Part shown: positions 27,983 through 36,791 of the stretch, piece by piece
How the letters are laid out: each line of letters opens with the position of its first letter
Numbering within the stretch: position 1 is the stretch's first letter
Assembly: GCA_013151275.1 (NCBI GenBank)
Contig: JAADIP010000144.1
Coordinates: 1 to 54,148 of the forward strand
Length of the DNA stretch: 54,148 nt
Direction: 5' to 3'
Source: Calditrichota bacterium
Lineage (GTDB): Bacteria; Calditrichota; Calditrichia; Calditrichales; Calditrichaceae
Translations under genes and position numbers: made by a program
The notes under the pieces: generated by a model
Database searches by the model: none
What the model was told of the DNA's origin: nothing
The model's input: the letters and a program-made list of their open reading frames with translations, nothing else

Positions 27983-29401
27983 ATGAAGTCCAAATTTATT
28001 GCGATTGTTTTATTCGGATTATTTTTTATCGGTTCGGTCACGATTTTAAGTAGCTGCAATAAAGAAGAAACGAGTGAATCCGCTGCAAAAGTTTCGAGCG
28101 AAAAGAAAAAAGGTAAAATACTTTACTGGCGGGCGCCCATGGATCCCACGGAAATTCATGACAAACCCGGTAAATCAAAAATGGGAATGGACCTGATTCC
28201 GGTTTACGAGGATGAAGCCGCCGCGAAACCCGCAGGCGAAAAGAAAAAGGGCAAAATACTTTACTGGCGCGCGCCCATGGATCCCACGGAAATTCACGAC
28301 AAACCGGGTAAATCGAGAATGGGAATGGATCTGATTCCCGTTTACGAAGGCGAAGCAGAATTGGGCGCAGGAGGGACAATCAGAATCGATCCCGTTACGG
28401 TTCAAAACATGGGAGTGCGCACAGCGAAAGTTCAGAAAGTGGATTTTTACCATGTGGTTCGCACCGTAGGCTATATCGATTATGACGAACGAAAATTATA
28501 TACCATAAACAATAAAATTTCCGGTTGGATCGAAAAATTGTATGTGAACTACACCGGAAAGCTGGTAAAAAAAGGACAGCCCCTTCTTGAAATCTATTCG
28601 CCGGAATTGGTAACAACGCAGGAAGAATATCTGCTGGCTTTAAAGAATTTACAGGCGGTGAAAAATTCCAATATGCCTGAAATCCGTCAAAGCGCGGAAG
28701 AATTGTTAAAGGCTTCCGTAAAGCGTCTTCTTTACTGGGACATTCCGCAGGAAGATATTAACTCTCTGAAAGATACCAGACAGGTTAAAAAGACGATGAC
28801 CTTGTATTCGCCTTATAAGGGATTTGTCATTCATAAAAACGCCGTCGAAGGCACGCATATCAAAGAAGGACAAGACCTTTACCGAATCGCCGATTTATCG
28901 AATGTCTGGGTTCAGGTGAGCATATACGACAACGAACTGCCGTGGATTAAAGTAGGAGGAAGGGCTGAAATAAACTTAAGCTATATGCCGGAAAAAACCT
29001 TTGAAGGAAAAATAACCTACGTCTATCCCTATCTGGATAAAAAAGCACGCGACGTGAAAGTCAGGCTGGAGTTTGCCAATCCGAATTACGAATTGAAACC
29101 CGGGATGTACGCCAATATTATTATTAAAGCGGATCCGATTAAAGACGCTCTGGTCATACCGACCGAAGCGGTCATTCGTTCGGGAAAGCGTAATTTGGTA
29201 TTTATCGCCCGCGGAAACGGACGCTTTGAACCTCGCGAAGTGCGGATTGCCGAGGAAAATGAAGAAGGACAAATCCGGATACTTTCCGGACTGTTCGCCG
29301 GCGAAAAAGTCGTCACTTCCGCGCAGTTCATGCTTGACAGCGAAAGCCGTTTGCAGGAAGCTATTCAAAAGATGTTAGCCGAAAAAATGAGCAAGAAATA
29401 A
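27983..29401 (+). CDS. cusB: RND efflux periplasmic adaptor (CusB-like) with a duplicated metal-binding N-domain
   Basis: A 472-residue membrane-fusion protein. A lipobox (LSSC) follows the hydrophobic leader. Two almost identical copies of a CusB-type N-terminal metal motif follow (YWRAPMDPTEIHDKPGKS...MGMDLIPVYE, residues about 47-75 and 93-121), separated by a short Ala/Glu/Lys linker. They keep the methionines (PMDP, MGMD) but lack cysteine, which points to Cu(I)/Ag(I). The rest is a normal adaptor: barrel-sandwich (IEKLYVNYTGKLVKKGQPLLEIYSPEL), helical hairpin and beta-barrel domains. It links the inner-membrane pump to the TolC channel. Confidence 0.93.
   Translation: MKSKFIAIVLFGLFFIGSVTILSSCNKEETSESAAKVSSEKKKGKILYWRAPMDPTEIHDKPGKSKMGMDLIPVYEDEAAAKPAGEKKKGKILYWRAPMDPTEIHDKPGKSRMGMDLIPVYEGEAELGAGGTIRIDPVTVQNMGVRTAKVQKVDFYHVVRTVGYIDYDERKLYTINNKISGWIEKLYVNYTGKLVKKGQPLLEIYSPELVTTQEEYLLALKNLQAVKNSNMPEIRQSAEELLKASVKRLLYWDIPQEDINSLKDTRQVKKTMTLYSPYKGFVIHKNAVEGTHIKEGQDLYRIADLSNVWVQVSIYDNELPWIKVGGRAEINLSYMPEKTFEGKITYVYPYLDKKARDVKVRLEFANPNYELKPGMYANIIIKADPIKDALVIPTEAVIRSGKRNLVFIARGNGRFEPREVRIAEENEEGQIRILSGLFAGEKVVTSAQFMLDSESRLQEAIQKMLAEKMSKK
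28098..28347 (+). repeat. 138-bp in-frame tandem duplication inside the CusB-like gene
   Basis: 28098-28208 and 28236-28346 are nearly identical at the DNA level, offset by 138 bp (46 codons), with mostly silent differences. The copies encode the duplicated metal-binding motif. The high DNA similarity suggests a recent duplication or gene conversion. Confidence 0.9.
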
Positions 29402-29453
29402 GGCTATGAAAGAAAAAACAGAACCAATGCGAAATAAAAAGAGGAGATAACTG

Positions 29454-32400
29454 GTGTTAGAAAAAATAATTGAAGCTTCGGTGAACAATCGCTTTCTGGT
29501 GATCATTTTCACCGCCTTCATTGCCTTTGCCGGAATTTACGCCATACTCAGCACTCCCGTAGATGCTATTCCGGATTTGAGCGACGTGCAGGTAATCATT
29601 TTCACCGAATATCCGGGGCAGGCGCCGCAAGTAGTGGAAGATCAGGTGACTTATCCGTTGACCACTGCAATGTTAGCCGTGCCTTACGCCAAAGTGGTGC
29701 GCGGATATTCGTTTTTCGGTCTGTCCTTTGTTTATATCATATTCGAAGACGGCACCGATTTATACTGGGCGCGTTCGCGAGTGTTAGAATATCTGAACTA
29801 TGTGTCCAGCCGTTTGCCGCAGGGCGTCACGCCTTCGCTCGGTCCGGATGCGACCGGCGTGGGCTGGGTTTATGAATACGTTCTGGACGGCGGTGATAAA
29901 TACGATCTGCAGCAGCTCAGATCCATTCAGGATTGGTACTTACGTTACGAATTGACCAGTGTGCCCGGAGTCGCCGAAGTGGCGTCTATCGGCGGTTATG
30001 TGAAACAGTATCAGGTGGAAGTGGATCCCAATAAATTGTTGGCTTACAACATTCCTTTAAATAAAGTAAAGATGGCTATCAAACGCAGTAATAACGATGT
30101 GGGCGGACGTCTGGTCGAAATGGGCGAAACCGAGTTCATGGTGCGCGGTTTGGGCTACATCAAAAATAAAAACGATATAGAGGAAATTCCTGTAGGCGTG
30201 GATAAAAACGGAACGCCCATTCTGATTAAAAACATCGCCAATGTAACCATTGGTCCGGAATTGCGGCGCGGTCTGGCTGAATGGAACGGCGAAGGAGAGG
30301 TGGTAGGCGGCGTAATTATAATGCGCTTCGGAGAAAACGCCTTAAAAACCATTGAATTGGCAAAAGAGAAGTTAAAAGAACTGGAAAAGGGTCTGCCCGA
30401 AGGGGTAACCATCAAATCAGCCTACGATCGTTCTTCTTTGATCGAGAGAGCCATCGACAATCTGAAGGAAAAGCTTTTGGAAGAAAGTATAATCGTAGCG
30501 CTGGTGACCATTATCTTCCTCCTGCATTTCCGTAGCGCTTTAGTGGCTATTTTTACCCTTCCCATGGGTATTTTGATGGCATTTACCGTAATGTATTATC
30601 AGGGACTGAACGCCAATATTATGTCCTTGGGAGGTATTGCCATCGCCATCGGGGCTATGGTCGATGCCGCCATCGTGATGATCGAGAACGCTCATAAACA
30701 TATTGAGCGGGATGGCGGTAAAAAGAATCACTGGCAAATTATCATTGATTCTTCAAAGGAGGTGGGACCGGCGTTGTTCTACTCACTTATGATTATAACG
30801 CTCTCGTTTTTACCGGTGTTTACGCTGCAGGCGCAGGAGGGAAGACTGTTTAAACCCCTGGCTTTTACCAAAACCTATTCAATGGCTGCGGCGGCTCTTC
30901 TCTCGATCACTATTGTGCCGGTTCTGATGGGGTATTTTATTCGCGGCAAAATCATACGTGAAGATAAAAATCCCATCAACCGTTTTCTGATTAGAATTTA
31001 CAGACCGTTGATTCATTTTGTATTGCGCTTTCGCTGGGGAACGGTGATTGCGGCGTTATTCGTTCTTTTAATATCGATTTATCCGCTGGAAAAGATCGGA
31101 TCCGAATTTATGCCGCCGTTGAACGAAGGCGATTTGCTTTACATGCCCACCACCGATCCGGGAATCAGCATCACCAAAGCCAAAGAGTTGCTGCAGCAGA
31201 CCGATAAAATAATCAAAAGCTTTCCGGAGGTGGAGCATGTGTTCGGGAAGATCGGAAGGGCGGAATCCGCAACCGATCCGGCGCCGCTCTCGATGATCGA
31301 AACCACCATCACCCTGAAACCTCAGGACCAATGGCGACCGGGTATGACCATCGATAAGCTGGTGAAAGAGATGGATGACGCCATTAAGTTTCCGGGATTA
31401 ACCAACGCCTGGACCATGCCCATTAAAACGCGCATCGACATGCTTTCGACCGGAATTAAAACCCCGGTGGGCATCAAGGTAATGGGTCCCGATTTACAGG
31501 TGCTCTCTGATTTGGGTAACGAAATTGCCAATGCGTTGAAAGATGTAAAGGGTACGCTCAGCGTTTTCCCGGATAAGACCGTGGGCGGAAATTACTTCGA
31601 TCTTAAGATTAAACGCAAAGAAGCAGCCCGTTACGGACTGACGGTCGGCGATGTGCAGGATGTAATCAAATCCGCCATCGGCGGCATGAATGTTACCGAA
31701 ACCGTCGAAGGATTGGAACGATATCCGGTTAATGTTCGTTATAGTCGTGAGCTTCGCGATAATCTGAGCGCGTTGAAACGCGTTTTGATTCCGACGCCGA
31801 CAGGCGCGCAGGTTCCGTTGGATTATTTGGTTGACATCGAAATCAAAAAGGGTCCGCCGGTCATTAAAAGTGAAAACGCGCGCCGGACCGCCTGGCTTTA
31901 CGTGGATATCCGCGATATCGACGTCGGAACTTATGTTAAAAACGCTCAGAAAGTAGTGAATGAAAAAATAAAATTTCCGGAAGGATACAATATCGTCTGG
32001 TCTGGTCAATACGAATACATGCAGCGCGCCCAAAAACGATTGCGCATTGTGGTTCCCATAACGCTGGTGATCATCTTTCTGCTTCTGTATTTAAACTTCA
32101 AGAATATTCAGGAGAGTTTGATAGTAATGCTCTCTTTACCATTCTCTTTAGTCGGCGGTATTTGGTTCCTGTATATACTTGATTACAACTTTAGCGTGGC
32201 GGTAGGAGTGGGCTTTATTGCCCTTGCAGGTGTGTCGGCAGAGATAGGCGTGATTATGCTGACCTATCTGAACAGAGCCTATCAGGATAGGGTAATGCAC
32301 GGGAAAATGAAAAAAATAGAGAATCTTAAAGAGGCGATTTTTGAAGGCACCGCTTTGAGGATTCGCCCGATTTTTATGACGGTTTCCGCCATTATCGCAG

Positions 32401-32618
32401 GCTTGATTCCTATTATGTGGAGCAGCGGTACGGGCTCGCAGGTAATGAAACGCATCGCAGCTCCCATGGTTGGCGGTATGGTTACATCCACTATTCTTAC
32501 TCTTGTTGTAATACCGGCTATCTATTATTTGTGGAAAAGCCGCGCGGTAAGAGAACTTGTCAAAGAAATTGAAGAGGATGAAGATAATTATGATCCGGAA
32601 CCGGAAAATGCTAAATAA
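29454..32618 (+). CDS. cusA: CusA/CzcA-family heavy-metal RND efflux pump
   Basis: A 1054-residue inner-membrane proton/metal antiporter of standard length. It begins with GTG preceded by GAGGAG. The helix 4 motif GAMVDAAIVMIENAHKH (near residue 400) carries the proton-relay aspartate in the form typical of CusA. RIDMLSTGIKTPVGIKVMG (near 660) contains the methionine region that binds Cu(I)/Ag(I) in CusA, and EFMPPLNEGDLLYMPTTDPG (near 550) is another family marker. Together with the methionine-rich adaptor this points to monovalent copper or silver export from the periplasm and inner membrane. The ion is inferred. Confidence 0.95.
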   Translation: MLEKIIEASVNNRFLVIIFTAFIAFAGIYAILSTPVDAIPDLSDVQVIIFTEYPGQAPQVVEDQVTYPLTTAMLAVPYAKVVRGYSFFGLSFVYIIFEDGTDLYWARSRVLEYLNYVSSRLPQGVTPSLGPDATGVGWVYEYVLDGGDKYDLQQLRSIQDWYLRYELTSVPGVAEVASIGGYVKQYQVEVDPNKLLAYNIPLNKVKMAIKRSNNDVGGRLVEMGETEFMVRGLGYIKNKNDIEEIPVGVDKNGTPILIKNIANVTIGPELRRGLAEWNGEGEVVGGVIIMRFGENALKTIELAKEKLKELEKGLPEGVTIKSAYDRSSLIERAIDNLKEKLLEESIIVALVTIIFLLHFRSALVAIFTLPMGILMAFTVMYYQGLNANIMSLGGIAIAIGAMVDAAIVMIENAHKHIERDGGKKNHWQIIIDSSKEVGPALFYSLMIITLSFLPVFTLQAQEGRLFKPLAFTKTYSMAAAALLSITIVPVLMGYFIRGKIIREDKNPINRFLIRIYRPLIHFVLRFRWGTVIAALFVLLISIYPLEKIGSEFMPPLNEGDLLYMPTTDPGISITKAKELLQQTDKIIKSFPEVEHVFGKIGRAESATDPAPLSMIETTITLKPQDQWRPGMTIDKLVKEMDDAIKFPGLTNAWTMPIKTRIDMLSTGIKTPVGIKVMGPDLQVLSDLGNEIANALKDVKGTLSVFPDKTVGGNYFDLKIKRKEAARYGLTVGDVQDVIKSAIGGMNVTETVEGLERYPVNVRYSRELRDNLSALKRVLIPTPTGAQVPLDYLVDIEIKKGPPVIKSENARRTAWLYVDIRDIDVGTYVKNAQKVVNEKIKFPEGYNIVWSGQYEYMQRAQKRLRIVVPITLVIIFLLLYLNFKNIQESLIVMLSLPFSLVGGIWFLYILDYNFSVAVGVGFIALAGVSAEIGVIMLTYLNRAYQDRVMHGKMKKIENLKEAIFEGTALRIRPIFMTVSAIIAGLIPIMWSSGTGSQVMKRIAAPMVGGMVTSTILTLVVIPAIYYLWKSRAVRELVKEIEEDEDNYDPEPENAK

Positions 32619-32666
32619 ATTTGCATTTTCTTCCGGAAAAAGATTCATCAATTTAGGAGAATGAGT

Positions 32667-33005
32667 ATGAAAGAAATAAAAGCTTATATTCGTTGCCAAA
32701 AAGCAGAAGAAGTAATTGAAGCATTGGAAAATATCGGAATCAAGGGGATCACGCTCATAGATGTTATGGGCGTCGGTCAGCTTGCCGATCCGCATTCGTC
32801 GAAATATTCTTTTGAATGCGTAAAAAAATATTCGGACGTGGCAAAGGTTGAAGTTGCCTGCAGAGACGAGGATGTACACAAAATTGTTGAAGCCATCCGC
32901 AAAACGGCTTATACGGGAATGAAAGGGGACGGTATTATTTTTGTGACATCATTGGAAATGGCTGTAAAGATAAAAAGCGGCGCCATAGGAGAAGATGCGC
33001 TGTAA
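32667..33005 (+). CDS. PII-like protein associated with metal efflux (PII-NG type)
   Basis: A 112-residue protein of the PII (GlnB/GlnK) superfamily. The C-terminal signature TGMKGDGIIFVTSLEMAVKIKSGAIGEDAL is clear, while the central T-loop region (about 35-55) is short and lacks the usual uridylylation tyrosine context. Such PII-NG proteins have been described next to RND metal pumps. They may sense a metabolite or metal and regulate the pump, but this is not established. The ATG at 32667 is chosen because AGGAGA (32655-32660) directly abuts the alternative ATG at 32661. It lies 48 bases after the pump gene. Confidence 0.85.
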   Translation: MKEIKAYIRCQKAEEVIEALENIGIKGITLIDVMGVGQLADPHSSKYSFECVKKYSDVAKVEVACRDEDVHKIVEAIRKTAYTGMKGDGIIFVTSLEMAVKIKSGAIGEDAL

Positions 33006-33323
33006 TATGAGAGGCATTTGTTAAAATGTTATGCAATCAGGCGGAAAACGTTAAAGAAAATTACACAAAAACGGATTTGATTTTTCCGCCTGATTTTGAA
33101 AATGCCGAACAGCCCACGGTTGTTTATGGATTTTACATTCATAATAATTAAGATTTTGTTTCAAGCGGAAAAGAAGGCGTGTCCTATGTTTATAAAGATT
33201 GTATCGAACAACGAAAAGAATAGTCCGAGCCGAATGACGAATACGGTAAAATTAAGCGGTTTCCAATAAGGGACATGAGTTTTGTGAATAGTAAAATGAA
33301 ACAAAATTAAAAAGGAGTAAAGC
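33006..33323. other. Intergenic gap inside the Cus cluster with a long inverted repeat
   Basis: This 318-base gap contains the 14-bp inverted repeat AATCAGGCGGAAAA (33035-33048) / TTTTCCGCCTGATT (33082-33095) with a 33-base spacer, able to form a strong hairpin 30 bases after the PII-like gene. It may attenuate readthrough to the YHS genes. A 41-codon ORF (33026-33151) overlaps it and is probably fortuitous. AAGGAG at 33311-33316 is the ribosome binding site of the first YHS gene. Confidence 0.55.
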
Positions 33324-33488
33324 ATGAGGAAGTTTATCGACCCTGTCTGCGGGAAACGAATAAATATCAACAAAGCGCACATTGTTATTCATTACCAGGG
33401 AGAAGATTATTACATTTGTTGTCCGCAGTGTCAGAGCGAATTTGAGAAAAATCCGAAAAAATATGTTCACAAAACCAAAGACAAATAA
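33324..33488 (+). CDS. YHS-domain mini-protein (54 aa)
   Basis: A complete 54-residue protein made of one YHS domain (PF04945/TRASH-like). It has DPVCGKRI at the start (Cys9), then YYICCPQCQSEFEKNPKKY (Cys32, Cys33, Cys36) and a basic tail. The cysteine layout C-x22-C-C-x2-C suggests a small soluble metal-binding protein, probably copper-related in this context. The AAGGAG before the ATG is strong. The next gene, another YHS protein, starts 16 bases later. Confidence 0.88.
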   Translation: MRKFIDPVCGKRININKAHIVIHYQGEDYYICCPQCQSEFEKNPKKYVHKTKDK

Positions 33489-33504
33489 TAAGGAGGAAAG
33501 AGTC

Positions 33505-33675
33505 ATGGTTAAAGACATAGTTTGCGGTATGATGATAAACGAGCACAAACCGCCGGCAAAAAGCAGTTACGAAGGCAAGGAATATTATTTCTGCTCGGAT
33601 AATTGCAAGAGTAAGTTCGAAAGTAATCCGCGTGAGTATATCAAGGAACCGGAAAAAGGAAAAGACGAGAAATAG
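33505..33675 (+). CDS. YHS-domain mini-protein (56 aa)
   Basis: A 56-residue YHS-domain protein: MVKDIVCGMMIN at the start, SSYEGKEYYFCSDNCKSKFE in the middle, and a charged tail. The frame is open upstream to 33382, but the ATG at 33505 follows AGGAGG and begins with the family start. Compared with its upstream neighbour it keeps the C-G-M motif. It is likely a small cytoplasmic copper- or heavy-metal-binding protein. Two adjacent YHS genes suggest a local duplication followed by divergence. Confidence 0.9.
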   Translation: MVKDIVCGMMINEHKPPAKSSYEGKEYYFCSDNCKSKFESNPREYIKEPEKGKDEK

Positions 33676-34029
33676 TAATTAAATAATGGAATCGGTATTG
33701 TTTTTCTTATAAATTTAAGGAAGCGATAACAAAAAGGGTAGTATTATTATTTCAGGACGTCCGAATCGATTCGATTATTTTGAATTATTTTATAAGCGCG
33801 GGAAATTCTTGTCCTTTATGGAGCGCCGATAAGCATGGGGTTTCGGAAATTTGTTGTCTTGCCGGATGACAGGCTTTTATTGTTACCGGAAAAGGCTTAT
33901 CGCCATTGTTCAGCCTTACCCTTTTTCCGCTTTTTCCAAAAATCGGAGATGTCCGTTCCGGCGGACAGGTTTGTGTTTTGGAAGCAGAGGAAATAATCAT
34001 AAATAGTAGAACATAATGGGGAAACAACC
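33676..34029. other. Intergenic region between the YHS and DUF302 genes
   Basis: 354 bases without a convincing gene. The only structure seen is a short hairpin, TGTCCG (33950-33955) / CGGACA (33962-33967). A minus-strand frame (33785-34051) has no recognisable protein features. A promoter for DUF302/CcmF probably lies here, but none can be pointed to. Confidence 0.35.
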
Positions 34030-34419
34030 ATGAGCAGCTATTATTTTTCAAAAGAATTAAAGGGGTCGTTTCAGGAAGCCGTTGACAGGATAACCGCGCT
34101 TTTAAAAGAAGAGGGATTCGGCATTTTAACCGAAATTGACGTCAGAGAAACCCTTAAGAAAAAATTGAATATCGATTTTCGAAATTACAAAATACTCGGC
34201 GCTTGTAATCCGCCTTTTGCCTATAAAGCGCTGCAGGCTGAAGATAAGATTGGCACCATGCTGCCCTGCAACGTGATTGTTCAGGAAAAAGAATCGGGAA
34301 TAATCGAAGTTGCCGCGGTGGATCCGGTAGCTTCCATGTCTGCCGTTAAAAACGATAAACTTACGGAAGTGGCTGCCGTTATTCAGGATAAATTACGGAA
34401 AGTGATCGAAAGCCTTTAA
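34030..34419 (+). CDS. DUF302 domain protein
   Basis: A 129-residue soluble protein of the DUF302 family (PF03625). It has the segments SFQEAVDRITALLKEEGFGILTEIDV (about 13-38), the family ILGACNPPFAYKAL (about 57-70) and GTMLPCNVIVQE (about 76-87). The two conserved cysteines in ACNP and LPCN may bind metal or heme. DUF302 genes often sit with copper, sulfur or cytochrome genes, as here, where the next gene is a CcmF. The function is unknown. The ribosome binding site is weak. Confidence 0.9.
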   Translation: MSSYYFSKELKGSFQEAVDRITALLKEEGFGILTEIDVRETLKKKLNIDFRNYKILGACNPPFAYKALQAEDKIGTMLPCNVIVQEKESGIIEVAAVDPVASMSAVKNDKLTEVAAVIQDKLRKVIESL

Positions 34420-34555
34420 ATTGAACTGTTACATTAAACGGAATTATGATGCTCTTAATAATTTGTTTTTCAATCCCCTGGAGATTAATATTCCGTTTAT
34501 GATTTAATAAAGAATTGTATTAAATATGTAATGTAATTTTGAGAAAGGGATGTAC

Positions 34556-36775
34556 ATGAAGGCAGGAATATTTTCGATTTATTTAGCGCTAATTGCAACG
34601 GGTTTTTCGGCATGGAAATACTGGTTAGCTGCGCGTGCTGAAAACGGTGAACAAAAGACGCGTCATCAAAAACAGGGCAGAATCGGTTTTTATGTTTCGG
34701 TAGCCATTCTATCATTATCTTCGTTTTATCTTCTGTTCTTGATTTTAACGCATCATTTTGAGGTCAGCTATATTTATCGTTACACTTCAAGAGATTTAAA
34801 ACTCGGTTATTTGATTTCGGCGCTTTGGGCGGGTCAGGAAGGATCGATTTTATTCTGGGCTTGGTCGCTTTCGATTATGGGGCTCCTTTTTAGGCGTACC
34901 GCCGGGGTATTGGAAAATCGGGCGATGTTTTTTATTAATCTTATTCAAGCCGCTTTTCTGATAATTTTAATCAAAGCCAGCCCGTTTGTCCTGTTGCCGC
35001 AGGTTCCTGTGGATGGCGCGGGCTTGAATCCTTTGTTACAAAATTTCTGGATGGTCATTCATCCCCCCATTCTGTTCCTGGGCTATGCCGCGGCGGCAAT
35101 TCCTTTTGCCATCGCTCTTGCCGCCCTTCAAAACCACGATTTTGACCGTTGGGGAAAATTGGCTTTACCGTGGACGCTGTTTACTTCCGTTACCCTGGGA
35201 GCGGGAATCATCATCGGCGGTTTCTGGGCTTATGAGGTTTTAGGCTGGGGCGGTTACTGGGGATGGGACCCGGTCGAAAATTCTTCCCTTATCGCCTGGC
35301 TGGTTATCATCTCTTTGTTACACGGTTTACTGATAACCAAACGGACGGGAGCTTTGCAAAAGACTAATTTGTCGCTGGCTATTTTATCGTTTGTTCTTGT
35401 ATTGTACGCTACTTTTCTTACGCGTTCCGGAGTGCTGGCTGATTTTTCCGTCCATTCTTTTCAGGACCTCGGCATAAACAGTCTCTTAATTTTATTTATG
35501 GCTTCATCGTTTTTAGCGGGATTTGTCTTACTCTATCTCAACAGGGGACAGGTTCCCTTCCGTAAAATTTCGTTTGACAGCCTGAGTAAAGAAAATGTTT
35601 TACTGGTTACGATAATATTATTCCTCGCTTCCGCATTCTTTATTTTGATCGGCACTTCGTCGCCGCTGATAACCGGTTTGCTCGGCAAGCCTTCTCAGGC
35701 AAATATCAGTTTTTATAACCGCATTAATCTGCCTTTGGGCATTGTAATGGCATTGATACTGTTTTTTGTTCCCTTTTTGAAATGGAAAGAAATGCAGTTG
35801 AATATAATGGCAAAACGGTTGTTGATTCCCTCTCTGGTGGGAGCGGTGACTTTTATTGCCTCCATTTTGGTGCAAATTCAAAATTGGCAGTTTATTCTGT
35901 TTTTGACCTTCTCAACCATGGCTTTAACCAGCAATCTGATTGTCTTTGTAAAACGTTCCCGCGAAAAAATAGACAGCGTTTCGGCTCCTTTAGCCCATAT
36001 CGGCGTTGCCTTGATGTTTATGGGAATAGTTCTTTCGGCGTATTTTTCGCAGGAACAACGGGTAATAATGACTAAAGATCAACCCGTTAAGGCGTTGGGC
36101 GTGGAACTGACTTATGTTGACAATTTTTCCAGTCCCGACGGCAAAGACGGATTGATTATCGACGTGCGTGAAGACGGCAAAACATATAAGGCGCGTCCCA
36201 AAATTTATATGAATAATTACATGAACAATATGATGCACGAGCCGGACATCAAACGCGGTTTGGTGACCGACCTGTATCTTTCGCCTGTGCAGTTGATGTC
36301 AAAAAAGCCGGAGACGCAGCAGTTTTCGATGACCATGATTAAGGGTGAAAAGAAGACCTGGCAGGGTTATGAAGTTGAGTTTCGCGGATTCGGTATGTCT
36401 AATCACCAGAGCTCGGGAGAAATGCGCGTGGCGGCAAAACTTGTATTGCGCAAAGACGGAACCGAAATAGAAGCCGACCCGGCTATTGTTATGACTACTA
36501 AAGGATCGACCGCCGTGCCGTTTGAATTTGCTTCCGATAGCCTGGGCAAAACTTCGATTGTTCTTGCAGGCGTGAACGCGGATGCAAAGAGTATCCGGCT
36601 GATTTTCGAAAGTCAGAATATTAAAAATGAATCCGCTCCACAGCCTCAGGTTGTTATGGAAGTAAGCAAGAAAACATTTATGTCCGTCCTTTGGTTGGGC
36701 ACCATACTTTTGATTTTAGGTATGATTGTAGGAGCGCAGAAACGTTTTAAGGAAGTAGGTTCATCATTAAATTAA
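34556..36775 (+). CDS. ccmF: Cytochrome c heme lyase subunit CcmF (first copy)
   Basis: A 739-residue polytopic membrane protein of the CcmF/NrfE family. The WWD heme-handling motif GWGGYWGWDPVENSSLIAWL is near residue 230-250, and a large periplasmic domain lies near the C-terminus (about 505-705) before the last helix. In cytochrome c maturation system I, CcmF takes heme from CcmE and attaches it to the apocytochrome CxxCH site. The start at 34556 is preferred because AAAGGG abuts the alternative ATG at 34550. A second CcmF is at 46895, so the genome has at least two heme lyases. The next gene encodes CcmH-like domains. Confidence 0.93.
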   Translation: MKAGIFSIYLALIATGFSAWKYWLAARAENGEQKTRHQKQGRIGFYVSVAILSLSSFYLLFLILTHHFEVSYIYRYTSRDLKLGYLISALWAGQEGSILFWAWSLSIMGLLFRRTAGVLENRAMFFINLIQAAFLIILIKASPFVLLPQVPVDGAGLNPLLQNFWMVIHPPILFLGYAAAAIPFAIALAALQNHDFDRWGKLALPWTLFTSVTLGAGIIIGGFWAYEVLGWGGYWGWDPVENSSLIAWLVIISLLHGLLITKRTGALQKTNLSLAILSFVLVLYATFLTRSGVLADFSVHSFQDLGINSLLILFMASSFLAGFVLLYLNRGQVPFRKISFDSLSKENVLLVTIILFLASAFFILIGTSSPLITGLLGKPSQANISFYNRINLPLGIVMALILFFVPFLKWKEMQLNIMAKRLLIPSLVGAVTFIASILVQIQNWQFILFLTFSTMALTSNLIVFVKRSREKIDSVSAPLAHIGVALMFMGIVLSAYFSQEQRVIMTKDQPVKALGVELTYVDNFSSPDGKDGLIIDVREDGKTYKARPKIYMNNYMNNMMHEPDIKRGLVTDLYLSPVQLMSKKPETQQFSMTMIKGEKKTWQGYEVEFRGFGMSNHQSSGEMRVAAKLVLRKDGTEIEADPAIVMTTKGSTAVPFEFASDSLGKTSIVLAGVNADAKSIRLIFESQNIKNESAPQPQVVMEVSKKTFMSVLWLGTILLILGMIVGAQKRFKEVGSSLN

Positions 36776-36791
36776 CGAGGTTAGAGGTTAA

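Noticed and set aside
33026-33151. 41-codon ORF after the PII-like gene
   Set aside because: No good ribosome binding site, no recognisable features, and it overlaps the inverted repeat.
33785-34051. Minus-strand 88-codon ORF between the YHS and DUF302 genes
   Set aside because: No start signal or protein-like pattern, and it runs into the DUF302 start.
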